A program made the position numbers and the translations under genes. The notes under the pieces were generated by a model. It made no database searches. It saw nothing but the letters and a program-made list of their open reading frames with translations, and had not been told where the DNA came from. A stretch of DNA of 27,983 nt from Choristocarpus tenellus KU-1152 (Eukaryota > Phaeophyceae). Positions 19,867 to 27,983 of the stretch are shown here, in pieces (the stretch's first letter is position 1; each line of letters starts with the position of its first letter). The stretch covers positions 1-27,983 of the forward strand of contig CAXNAD020000133.1 in NCBI GenBank assembly GCA_964200185.2, given 5' to 3'.

Positions 19867-19951
19867 ACAATTTTACATTGTATGATTTAGAGACGAGTTT
19901 GAACCTTCCCATTTAGGCTGTCTTTGCGCATACTTGTTGCTCAGATCAGTT
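19867..19951 (+). repeat. diverged direct repeat, copy 2
   Basis: Second copy of the 84-bp repeat at 19287-19370, in the same orientation. Confidence 0.65.
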
Positions 19952-20017
19952 AAAAGTCAACATTTTTTCCCCTCTGTAAGTGTGTTGTGTTGTGTTGTGT
20001 TTGATATATTTCAAAAA

Positions 20018-20035
20018 GTGTGTGTGTGTGTGTGT
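20018..20035. repeat. (GT)9 microsatellite
   Basis: Pure GT dinucleotide repeat. A TGTGT pentamer repeat lies just upstream at 19981-20000. Confidence 0.9.
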
Positions 20036-20125
20036 TGCGTTTGTGTTCTTTGGGCTACCTTTCCGATCACAGGTCTGGGACACCTCGGATTAATGTGAGT
20101 ACCAATGATTTTACTTTGTATCTCG

Positions 20126-20129
<4 letters not shown>

Positions 20130-20158
<29 letters not shown>
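20130..20158. repeat. (TA)n microsatellite
   Basis: About fourteen TA units. Open frames translating it give poly-Tyr-Ile, an artefact. Confidence 0.9.
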
Positions 20159-20161
<3 letters not shown>

Positions 20162-20646
20162 TACATTTAACCACTCAGATCCAAACTATACGAAAGCAAG
20201 CTGCAGCCTATCCAACGACCACTCCATGTCTTTCCTGTTCAAGTTGGAAGGCATCTCCTGCTTCATTGAAGAACAACGCCTCAAGAATCGTACATCGATT
20301 CATTTGGATATGTTCTCGGAGAATAGGTTACAGGTTTCAGACGATTACCTCCCCTAGTAAGACCATGGCTTGAATTACACTTGGACAAACTATCTCCAAA
20401 CTAATGCTCATGCAAACAAGTGTTTGCCATGGTCAGTCAGCCGCAATTTTGAGAGAGATGTGTAAGATCTAGAGTGATCTGTACCGCTTCATTGAGTTGC
20501 CATTGGCAACATCACCACCTGTCCACTTTCCCTTGCCCGTATTAGAGGGTTCCTTTCCTTTTGAACGATTGGAGAAGTCCCCACCCTCTCCAATCATGCA
20601 CTGTCCTCTCGCCTGTTCCTGTCCAATATTTGGTCCAGATGGGTAG
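20157..20646 (+). pseudogene. protein-like fragments, unassigned
   Basis: Two open pieces: 20157-20357, reading RTFNHSDPNYTKASCSLSND and LEGISCFIEEQRLKNRTSIH, and 20473-20646, reading DLYRFIELPLATSPPVHFPL and LEGSFPFERLEKSPPSPIMH. A third frame continues at 20650-20746 (NTLHITRDSGSTNKIGVALQ). They share a strand but no splice signals join them, so a decayed gene is the most that can be suggested. Confidence 0.2.
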
Positions 20647-20991
20647 GGAGGGGTCGGGTCTCCATGATAACACATTACATATCACGAGGGATTCCGGATC
20701 AACTAACAAGATCGGAGTTGCACTACAAGGGGTTAAATGTTTCTGACTGTGTCAGGTTCTTCACTCAGAGTCATTTACTGGGATGTTCAACTCCTTTTTA
20801 AGGCGGCAATAATCATACCTTATGTCTTATAGATACACTAAACAGGGACTCTGGATCATTCTCCATAGTATATATATACATATACATACATGCATCATAT
20901 TACCGTGTTTGCTTGCATCTTCCTATAGGAAGCAACGGATTCCAAAGCAGGCCATATCGACATTTTTCAAGACTCTAACTTTGCACATGCA

Positions 20992-21285
20992 ATGACATCT
21001 CTCTCTCTCCCTCTCTCTGCAACCGGTATCTCTTTCAAATTACATTTTCCATTAACCTTGTTTTCAAAAGAAGGACCTACTTATCTATCCTATGTATATA
21101 TTGTACAGAACTACTTCATGGAACAACATGGCAATAGGAAAATGGGACAATATATCAAGTCCAGAGAATCAACACAAATGAAAATTGTCACGAAATGTGG
21201 AAACGGTGCTAAGTTGAGAGGAAACTATGGAGAATATAATGGTCAGATAAATTCTGGGATGATCATAGTGCCCTTTAAGACATAA
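20992..21285 (+). CDS. hypothetical 97-residue open frame
   Basis: Starts at a true ATG and runs to TAA. The N-terminal third is hydrophobic (SLSLPLSATGISFKLHFPLT), the rest polar and basic (KMGQYIKSRESTQMKIVTKC, GNYGEYNGQINSGMIIVPF). An alternative acceptor TTGTACAG at 21101-21108 could make the polar part an exon. No family recognised. Confidence 0.25.
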   Translation: MTSLSLPLSATGISFKLHFPLTLFSKEGPTYLSYVYIVQNYFMEQHGNRKMGQYIKSRESTQMKIVTKCGNGAKLRGNYGEYNGQINSGMIIVPFKT

Positions 21286-21716
21286 GGGCAGATCCCACCG
21301 AGAATATTATTGGACGCAGAGTAAGTTTTAATGTCGGAGTGTGCGTATCCTGTTGAAACGGCGCCAGATTAAGAATTGGGTGCATACAGAGTAAAAATGA
21401 TACATTTGTCATCATGTATGTTCCAAAATTCGTGTCAGTAGATATCTTTTCATTACACATTTCACAGTTTAACAATGTAGTATAGTGTGCTCATCTTTTA
21501 AAAAAAAGAAATCATGTTGAAGCAGGAAAGATATGGTACATTTATATCATCCATAAAGATATATAAGATGGTTGCACTCGATAAAAAATAAATATACATT
21601 TACACCATCCGTGGCGATGGGCACACTCGGCCAAATTATATCCTTCCCCAGGATGAATCAGAGTGGGGGGCGGGGGGTGGTCACTGTCCGCGTCCTTGAC
21701 ACTATCCTTGTGAAGT

Positions 21717-22007
21717 ATGGGTCCTGTTGAATATGTCAATGCTGCAGTATCCACCAAGTACAACCCTAGTGAGGCTCAAGACGGAGAGGCCTTCCGTATA
21801 TAGAGGAAAACAATAGCTGATACAATCCAATATAGAGGAACACAAGTTGCTATTATGTACGGACACCTTCGTCATCAATACGACTTCAACCCTTCGAAGT
21901 TTAGTTCATTTTTAAACAAGGGAGTGTATCCACCCATCACTCTTCCCAACAATGCCTCTAAAAGCATGCTCGGGAGTTGTTCACACCTCTCACACTTGCT
22001 AAAATGA
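21717..22007 (+). pseudogene. coding-like stretch with one in-frame stop
   Basis: ATG at 21717 opens MGPVEYVNAAVSTKYNPSEA, then QDGEAFRI and a TAG at 21801-21803. The same frame then continues open to the TGA at 22005, including TIQYRGTQVAIMYGHLRHQY and SFLNKGVYPPITLPNNASKS. Ninety-five sense codons with one stop and protein-like composition suggest a recently broken gene or exons separated by a small unseen intron. Family not recognised. Confidence 0.3.
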
Positions 22008-22519
22008 TGGAATTTTAGAGTACATAGAGAAATTAGTCCGCCCCTTGTTCTTACAACTACGCACTAACATTGTGTTCTGAATTGTGTTAACAAGTCAACT
22101 ACATTTACTCTCCACTCTAACACGACCTTTGATATTATAGAGCATCACTTGTTAATGGGAAATATGCATAATCTCAATCAAATCAAATTAACAAATTTCC
22201 ACGATGCAATTGACTAGACCAAAAAAAGTACCCTGCAACACCTGTACATCACATAACACAAAAAAAAATCTTTAATAGCATTGTGCACTATGTTCAAAAC
22301 GGTATACAAGGTGCAAAATGTGTAACCGTTGTCAAATTAGCACTCATTAAGAAAAAAATATATATACTAACAAAAAACAGAAACAAGGACTCCACACTTC
22401 TGAATACTCAGAACGACCACCGTAACCACAGCAATAACCTTCAAAAGCTGATCTCCATCATACAAGATTATTCAATACTTTTTTCTTCTTTTTTTTTCAA
22501 CACATGCATGCATTCCCGT
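22008..22519. other. no supported gene
   Basis: AT-rich sequence that would lie in the intron or 3' part of the TPR gene on the minus strand. No terminal TPR-gene exon could be identified here. Confidence 0.4.
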
Positions 22520-22660
22520 ACAATAGTATGGTTAGTCTATATATATTTTTTATATTATATACAATAGTATGGTTAGTCTATATATATTTTTTATATTATA
22601 TACAATAGTATGGTTAGTCTATATATATATTTTATATTATATACAATAGTATGGTTAGTC
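22520..22660. repeat. 41-bp tandem repeat (3.4 copies)
   Basis: Units begin ACAATAGTATGGTTAGTC at 22520, 22561, 22602 and 22643 and are followed by TA-rich sequence. They are almost identical. On the minus strand the array begins six bases into the intron after the TPR exon ending at 22667. Confidence 0.95.
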
Positions 22661-22666
22661 TCCTAC

Positions 22667-22789
22667 CTGAACTTCCAACCGGGTCATGTCTTTCATCAGC
22701 AACTTGATGTGTGGGTGATCATCCTTAAACGACTTCCTGAAAATAGCAAGTGATCGTTTATAGATGGATGCTGCAGCGCTGTACTTCCC
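22667..22789 (-). CDS. TPR exon 5 (41 codons, diverged)
   Basis: Acceptor ATATCCAG, donor CAG|GTAGGA. Reads GKYSAAASIYKRSLAIFRKS then FKDDHPHIKLLMKDMTRLEV and Q. It keeps the DDHP turn but has lost one residue after HPHI and the N-N-L helix, so it is the least canonical repeat and may cap the array. Confidence 0.85.
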
Positions 22790-25700
22790 CTGGATATAGT
22801 TGGAGGCAAACTATGTCAGACATGTTGAACAAATGAGGAAAAGCAATGCCAACAACCCTTTCCGAAAATCAAATCTCTCTTCACCACACCAAAGACAGTG
22901 CTTCATTCAAAACATCCAATATTCGATATTCGTTGTAGTGCTTCTAGCAATAACCGAGATAATTCCATCTCCTAATTTGGGAAGTACATCGATCTACACT
23001 TTGTTATCAGCACCTTCTGTTCTAGAACACCAACAGGATCCCGTAGTAGAGTCCAAACCGTGACCAACTTTCAACATATCATCAAACACTGGTAATGATT
23101 ATTATTGGGCTTCCGACACTACCACAGGTTCAATATGTTGGAAAGACACCATCCTCATCAACCCTACCTCTCTACTCTTCCAGGCCCTCCAGCTATACCC
23201 CATACAGTAGATGCCTTCACCGTTCAGGTGTACACTAGTACAGCTTCCATGAAAATAACCATGGTCATTTTCTATATTCAAAGTGATATCAATTTACCAA
23301 AAGGAGACTCTGTAGACAAATACTACTCCACACTTATGTTGACCAGGCATGTGCCCCTTACACAAGAGCATCACATTTATGAAGGCCATGCCTTACATCA
23401 ATTGGTAATCATACAATACTCAAGACAATTATATATTTTAAAAAATGCACTCCATGGTTTACATTCAAATTTGTGAAAATAGCTGTATCAGTAAGCTTCA
23501 CAATGTGATTCCTGGTACACGACTCAGTTCGGTGCTAATTTACATATTATCTCACAATACTCTTGTCACCTGAGCTTCCAACAAGTGACCAAGTTTATTC
23601 ATTACGATTGCAATGTCCGGGTGTTCCCCCCCCAGCGCCCTCTGGAGCACGTCAATCGATTGCTCATAGAGGGATGTAGCAGCCTCGTAATTCAACTGGA
23701 CGGATCAAGGCAAACAATGTCAACAATGTAGCGTGGCCAAAAATATGTTGAGGCAAACAATGTCAGGCATGGCCAAAAATATGTTTCAAGCGGAAAAGGA
23801 ATCAACAAGAACACTCTCCAAAGCACCATACTACTCTTAGCTACACCAAATAATCGTTCCTTGTTCTAAATTCCCAATACTCATTGATAGTGATTGGGAC
23901 AAATATGTCAAGACACAAATGACTTGCAAATGAAAATGACTTACCCCAAATCCCCTAACACTATATATTCTGGAGTAGTTGATAAACGTCAGGACTGCTC
24001 AGGATGACTTTGCAGTGGTTCTTTATAAGAGTGAAAATATCTTAGAGGGTTAGAGTTTTTCCTTGTTTGTCCATTTGGGGCTTGGCTTCCTACGGGTTTT
24101 TGATGACATTTTACCTACTCCAAAATGTTTCGGAGTATGTAAAATGTATATGTTATGAAAAGGTGTGTCGAAGACAAGGATATTGACACTTCCTAAAAAA
24201 CAGACAACCAAAATTACATCAAAATTGCAACATTGGATTTTGGCCCCCAAATAGATGCGGCTATACCCTCTAAGATACATTGGCTCATAAACATTTCAGC
24301 CCTCTCAACCACTCTGAACTCGGCGCGTTAGTCAACTCTTGAGCAGAACCAGCGATTCAACACTACCAGGATCTTGTTGTAGTGTTAACTTCAACATGTC
24401 TTCAGTAAATTCACAAACAATAAATACGATAGAGTTCGACTCCATCTTGGGCTTCTAGAAATTCAACATCTGAGGTTCAGCATGTCACAAAATCTATATA
24501 TCGAAGTAGATTCCTATGCACTACTTCGACTAACTTTTCGATATCAATGATACATCAACTCTTGCGGATCCTTTGACTTTAACCCCAAACACGCCCTTCT
24601 TGTGTATGTTTTTCCCTTTCGATGGTTGAACCATATGTATCACATAGAACATACGATTGGGTATGACTTCCTTCAAGAAACCCACAGCCTTTATGCCCAG
24701 TGTACACATCGTGAATAGATCTAAGACAATAATCTTTAAGTTCAAAACAACGCCCCATTGGTCCTTGGATACATTCCCCTAACAACAAACACACCACTAC
24801 AAACTTTGTTCACAAAAAATTTGTTAACAACAAATGTGCACTCGCTGTATTGCAGAGAAATGTCACCACAAACCACAGAAAGAATCGACTCCAGGGCAAA
24901 AAAATGCAGGGTGATCATAATTATTATGCCAGTTAGCTCAACAATCTGATATCTAGTATTCAACACTGCTTAGTACTATCTTATGTATGCATTCCCTCTG
25001 AGAATGCTTTCTTGCCTGAGCTTGCAGCAGGTTGGCCTGGAGAGTCAGAGAATAAGCAACATCTGGGTGGTCACTTCCCAGCATCCTTTTACGTATTTCA
25101 AGCGACTTTGAGCAAAGGTGATGAGCATCATCATACTTTCCCTGACCGAATGGAGACAAACACTGTGTCAGATACAACCAACGTTTTAGGAGTACCAACA
25201 ATAACAATCTACCAAATATCACATTACTCCTCACCATGCCAAAAAATAATCACTTTTTTCAAAAAATATTCAAAATAGCCAACATCCATGCTCATGTGGA
25301 GTCAGACAAGTACGTGTGAAAGGGGTGACCAATACATTGAAATAGGAAAGGGGAACATTCCCCATTAATTATCACATTGAGGGAGCTATTAATATATTAA
25401 TCATCCGTAAACATCAGCACTACTCGAAACGATATGGTGCTCTCACCAATATCCATACATGTTAACGTATTTCAGCCTCCCCTACCTTACATAAATAGCT
25501 GTACATTTTCAGCTGCAGTCACGGTAAACTATTGGAATGATCACAATGACTAAAACAGGATCTCTGCAAGTTCATACCAGTATCCAAAACATATATCCAA
25601 ACTGCTTGGTGACATATATCCAAAACATATATCCAAACTGCTCGGTGCACCTTTCGCATGCTTGCTTACCTGAGCTTGCAGCAGTTTGGCGAGGTTATTC

Positions 25701-27150
25701 AGAGAATCAGCAACATCCGGGTGATCATCCCCAAACGCCTTCTCACGTGTTTGGCGCGACTCCTTATAATAAGATTCAGCCAGATTGTACTTTTCCTGGA
25801 CGGATTGAGGAAATTTCTGTCAAGCATGCCCATCAATAGAAAAAAGTGAAAAAAATCTATGAAACATCACATCACTCTTACTTCAATATACACGATACTC
25901 AGCCGTGTAGTGAATTCAATCTGAAAAGTGTGATACCAACACGAATGACTTGCATGGACAGTATAAAGGGCTCTAAACCGGAGTGACAATTAGTTGGGCC
26001 AGGCCGGGGAGCCTAGACTGCCCCCCAACATATTCTGAACGCCCTGGCCTGGACCCTATAAAGGATACCTTCAAGGCAGGCTTGGTAAATAAAAGTTGTG
26101 CCCCGCCCTGGTCGGGGTAAATCACATTACTCCCAGGCTGGCCCTTTCAAACATAGTGTGTTCTCTAGGCCAGTCTGAGGTTATGTTGTGATCTCTACAT
26201 ATTTTTATTTTCAATGTATAAAACTAATATAATCTACACTCTGAGCCAAATTATCTTAGAGGGTAGAGCCGCGTCCATTTGATGTCCAAAATCCAATGTT
26301 GCGATTTTGATGTAATTTTGGCTATCGTGTTTGTTAGGAAGTGTCAATATCCATGTTCTGAACACACCTTTTCATAATGTATACATTTTCCCTACTCTGG
26401 CACATTTTCGACTAGGAAAATATCACAAAAGAACCCATGGGAAGCCAAGCCCCAAATGGACAAACAGAGCAAACTCGTACCCTCTAAGATACTTTTACTT
26501 TCTGCTAAATTGAATTTCAAATGATATTGCAAATCACAATCAAACTGTCCAGTCTGGTCTAGTCAACCTGAAACCTGGCCTGATCCTTTCAAGATATATC
26601 TTCCCAAGATTGGGTTGTAAACCGGTCACTGTAGCTGTGAAAGGTCCCCATCTGACCCTTTTTTAAGCTTATCTTGCCCAAGCTAGCCCTGGTCCCGCAC
26701 TCTGTAAAAACGTTCTTATGAAGTTGGCTCACAGGTCAGTCCTATCATAGTTGCCAGGTCCAGTGCAAGGTCTAGGGATATTATGTACTTACTCAAACAT
26801 ATTATTAAATTATTAATTATTATTATCATATTATTAAATTATTAATTATTATTATCATATTATTAAATGGAACAGCCGGGGGAACGTCCGCACTGCTCAA
26901 AAGGCTCTGTGCACTCAAAACTTATCACAGTGACCACAATTAGAAAACTCCACATGATCACCACAATTCAACATAAATTGGTGTCAAGCAAATGGATGCA
27001 TCCCCCACAATACTATTCACTTACCTGAGCCTCCAGCAAGCTACCGAGGTTATTCAAAGAGTTTGCAATGTCTGGGTGATCCCCCCCCATCACCCTTCTT
27101 CTTATATGGAGTGAATCCCGATAGTTCCTCTCAGCATCCTCGTACTTTCC
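22667..27150 (-). CDS. kinesin-light-chain-type TPR protein, partial, one TPR per exon
   Basis: Five minus-strand exons (27150-27025, 25795-25670, 25141-25016, 23695-23570, 22789-22667) each encode one 42-residue tetratricopeptide repeat, 41 in the last. All are phase 0 at both ends, so exons can be lost or copied without frameshift. The shared pattern is G-K-Y-x-x-A-x-x-x-Y-x-x-S-L-x-I-R-x-x-x-x-G-x-D-H-P-D-[IV]-A-x-S-L-N-N-L-x-x-L-L-x-A-Q, the kinesin-light-chain/TPR_12 type, a protein-binding superhelix. In brown algae this one-exon-per-TPR layout is reported for NB-ARC-TPR proteins thought to act in recognition. No NB-ARC domain is in view, so that role is inference. Start and stop lie outside the identified exons. 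Introns are 1229, 528, 1320 and 780 bp and carry two MITE copies. Confidence 0.85.
23105..23476 (+). other. open frame antisense to a TPR intron
   Basis: A 123-codon plus-strand frame (TTG at 23105; first ATG 23135) lies wholly in the intron between TPR exons 4 and 5. It contains VDAFTVQVYTSTASMKITMV and SDINLPKGDSVDKYYSTLML. It resembles no family I know, and could be a relic or chance. Confidence 0.2.
23570..23695 (-). CDS. TPR exon 4
   Basis: Acceptor GTCCAG, donor CAG|GTGACA. Reads LNYEAATSLYEQSIDVLQRA, LGGEHPDIAIVMNKLGHLLE and AQ. It begins LNY instead of GKY. The GGEHPD turn is encoded over a run of eight G on the coding strand, a likely slippage site. Confidence 0.9.
23708..23785. repeat. 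tandem duplication in TPR intron
   Basis: AGGCAAACAATGTCA followed shortly by TGGCCAAAAATATGTT occurs twice in succession. This is a local duplication of the conserved intron block that precedes each TPR exon. Confidence 0.75.
24038..24277 (+). mobile_element. MITE family 1, copy 3
   Basis: A 240-bp copy with perfect termini, TATCTTAGAGGGT and ACCCTCTAAGATA, flanked or ended by TA. It is inserted in the intron between TPR exons 3 and 4. The centre keeps the imperfect palindrome CATTTTACCTACTCC ... GGAGTATGTAAAATG. Confidence 0.9.
24530..24745 (-). other. open frame in TPR intron, unassigned
   Basis: A 71-codon frame on the same strand as the TPR gene, containing AVGFLKEVIPNRMFYVIHMV and GVFGVKVKGSARVDVSLIS. 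It lies between TPR exons 3 and 4 but has neither TPR character nor clear splice sites. A cryptic or lost exon is possible. Confidence 0.2.
25016..25141 (-). CDS. TPR exon 3 (GC donor)
   Basis: Acceptor CGGTCAG, donor CAG|GCAAGA, a GC-AG intron. Reads GKYDDAHHLCSKSLEIRKRM, LGSDHPDVAYSLTLQANLLQ and AQ. The usual N-N-L of the second helix is T-L-Q. Length and phase match the other exons, so the GC donor is preferred over any nearby GT. Confidence 0.9.
25588..25650. repeat. short tandem duplication in TPR intron
   Basis: ACATATATCCAAACTGCTTGG is repeated at a spacing of about 36 bases with one change (CTCGG). Confidence 0.75.
25670..25795 (-). CDS. TPR exon 2
   Basis: Acceptor CGTCCAG, donor CAG|GTAAGC. 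Reads EKYNLAESYYKESRQTREKA, FGDDHPDVADSLNNLAKLLQ and AQ, the most canonical repeat after exon 1. Confidence 0.92.
26252..26491 (-). mobile_element. MITE family 1, copy 4
   Basis: A 240-bp copy with perfect TATCTTAGAGGGTA and TACCCTCTAAGATA ends, in the orientation of copy 2. It is inserted in the intron between TPR exons 1 and 2. Confidence 0.9.
26798..26869. repeat. 29-bp tandem repeat (2.5 copies)
   Basis: CATATTATTAAATTATTAAT followed by TATTATTAT repeats from 26798, 26827 and 26856. Intronic, pure A/T apart from one C per unit. Confidence 0.9.
27025..27150 (-). CDS. TPR exon 1 in view
   Basis: Acceptor GTTTTCAG, donor CAG|GTAAGT. Reads GKYEDAERNYRDSLHIRRRV, MGGDHPDIANSLNNLGSLLE and AQ. 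The GGDHPD turn lies over a run of eight G on the coding strand, as in exon 4. The upstream exon, and any N-terminal domain, lies beyond the window end. Confidence 0.93.
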
Positions 27151-27903
27151 CTGAAAACAAGAAGCAAACACTGTGTGAGACATGCTCAACTATTATAAGA
27201 TAAGAAGAAATAAGATAAATAAGATAGTTCAGCACAGTCGGTGCACATCATCCAAAAAAAATTATCCTTGACAACTTGACATGAAATCAGGTCTTTCGAA
27301 GCATCAAAACCTATTCATAGCTGTCTGATAAATTGGATCAACATCATCAATTCAACACAAAAAATATCTTGTTGTAGCACCCAAACTATGACAACTGTTT
27401 GGTAGACCATCAGTGTGATCTCGGCATCAAGCTTTTGTAACTTCAACAGGTCAGGTTCTACACCACACAATCATTATACCGAAAAAGATAAGATCCTACA
27501 CCCCTACTACATTGGGATGCTTTAGTCTTGCAAGTCTTGTAGCTCCTCCTGAAACACATTCACACAGTCGCTTAGATGCTTGTACCAAATCATATATAAG
27601 CCTAGGTTACCAATATAATGCCATGACCATTATTTCGTACTAGCTTCCTACGTTTGGAATTAATTGCATCATAACGTTTGCAAAGCTTGGCGTCCTCACT
27701 CAGAAAGACCCAAGTGGTATACCCTTTGGATGAGGCTTGGTTATAGATTGGGAAACATGAAAAGTAGGAGATGGTGAGCTGTCATGACTGTGGAAGATCA
27801 CTAGTGCAAAGTCAACCAAGCCACATTTGATGGGGTTCAAAGAACCTTGTGAAGCTGTCAAAGCAGGTGTTTATTGAGATGCCTAGGTCGAAGGCTCCCA
27901 TCA
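27151..27903. other. TPR-gene intron, no exon seen
   Basis: It begins with the same intron block that precedes the other TPR exons (minus strand GCATGTCTCACACAGTGTTT). The rest shows no further TPR exon or other gene. Confidence 0.5.
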
Positions 27904-27983
27904 GGCTCAAAGTATCTGGGGGGGGGGGGGGGGCGGATGTCCATTTGGGCCAATTATTTCATGTCGTGATTTTTGGGTGACTT
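27904..27983 (+). mobile_element. MITE family 2, copy cut by window end
   Basis: Reads CAAAGTATCT, then seventeen G, then GGATGTCCATTTGGGCC and ATTTCATGTCGTGATTTTTGG, matching the left half of the complete copy at 16583-16755 (GTCCATTTGTGG, TTTCATGTCGCGATTTTTTGG). Confidence 0.75.

Noticed and set aside
20127-20160. Tyr-Ile repeat peptide
   Set aside because: Direct translation of a (TA)n microsatellite.
26000-26180. GC-richer stretch with repeated GGCC/CCTGG words, considered as an RNA gene
   Set aside because: No cloverleaf, box A/B promoter or other RNA fold could be drawn. It is only a locally GC-rich part of a TPR-gene intron.

Overview
The window is nuclear DNA from a eukaryote. Genes are split by GT-AG introns, intergenic and intronic DNA is AT-rich and full of small repeats, and short blocks of the telomere-type motif TTAGGG are scattered inside it. 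Two features point to an alga or relative, perhaps a stramenopile: a kinesin-light-chain-type TPR gene with one TPR per exon (an architecture reported for brown-algal NB-ARC-TPR genes) and the mixture of miniature transposons. This placement is tentative. No rRNA, tRNA, CRISPR or prokaryotic operon was seen.

Layout. (1) 855-2553, + strand: the last four exons of pyruvate kinase; earlier exons lie outside the window. (2) 2554-9096: mostly non-coding and repeat DNA, with one possible terminal exon, a decayed Tc1/mariner-like transposase end (minus, 4208-4495), a 305-bp imperfect inverted repeat (4504-4808) and two oppositely oriented copies of a ~240-bp MITE. (3) 9097-17470, + strand: a gene not apparent from long ORFs, made of short exons joined by consensus splice sites. 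The last five exons are phase-consistent and encode a multi-pass membrane protein; up to five more upstream exons are proposed with lower confidence. Its introns hold most of the TTAGGG blocks, several minisatellites, the only assembly gap and a second MITE family. (4) 17471-22519: no confident gene, but several protein-like stretches interrupted by single stops or frameshifts, probably decayed genes or elements. (5) 22667-27150, minus strand: five TPR exons of 41-42 codons, all phase 0, separated by introns of 528-1320 bp. The introns share sequence beside the exons, carry two MITE copies, and one uses a GC donor. Neither end of this gene is in view.

The genes show no shared pathway. The most notable structure is the modular TPR exon array, where whole exons with adjoining intron appear to have been duplicated in frame, next to two MITE families that look related to each other. 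All splice models were read by eye and have no transcript support. No homology search was run.
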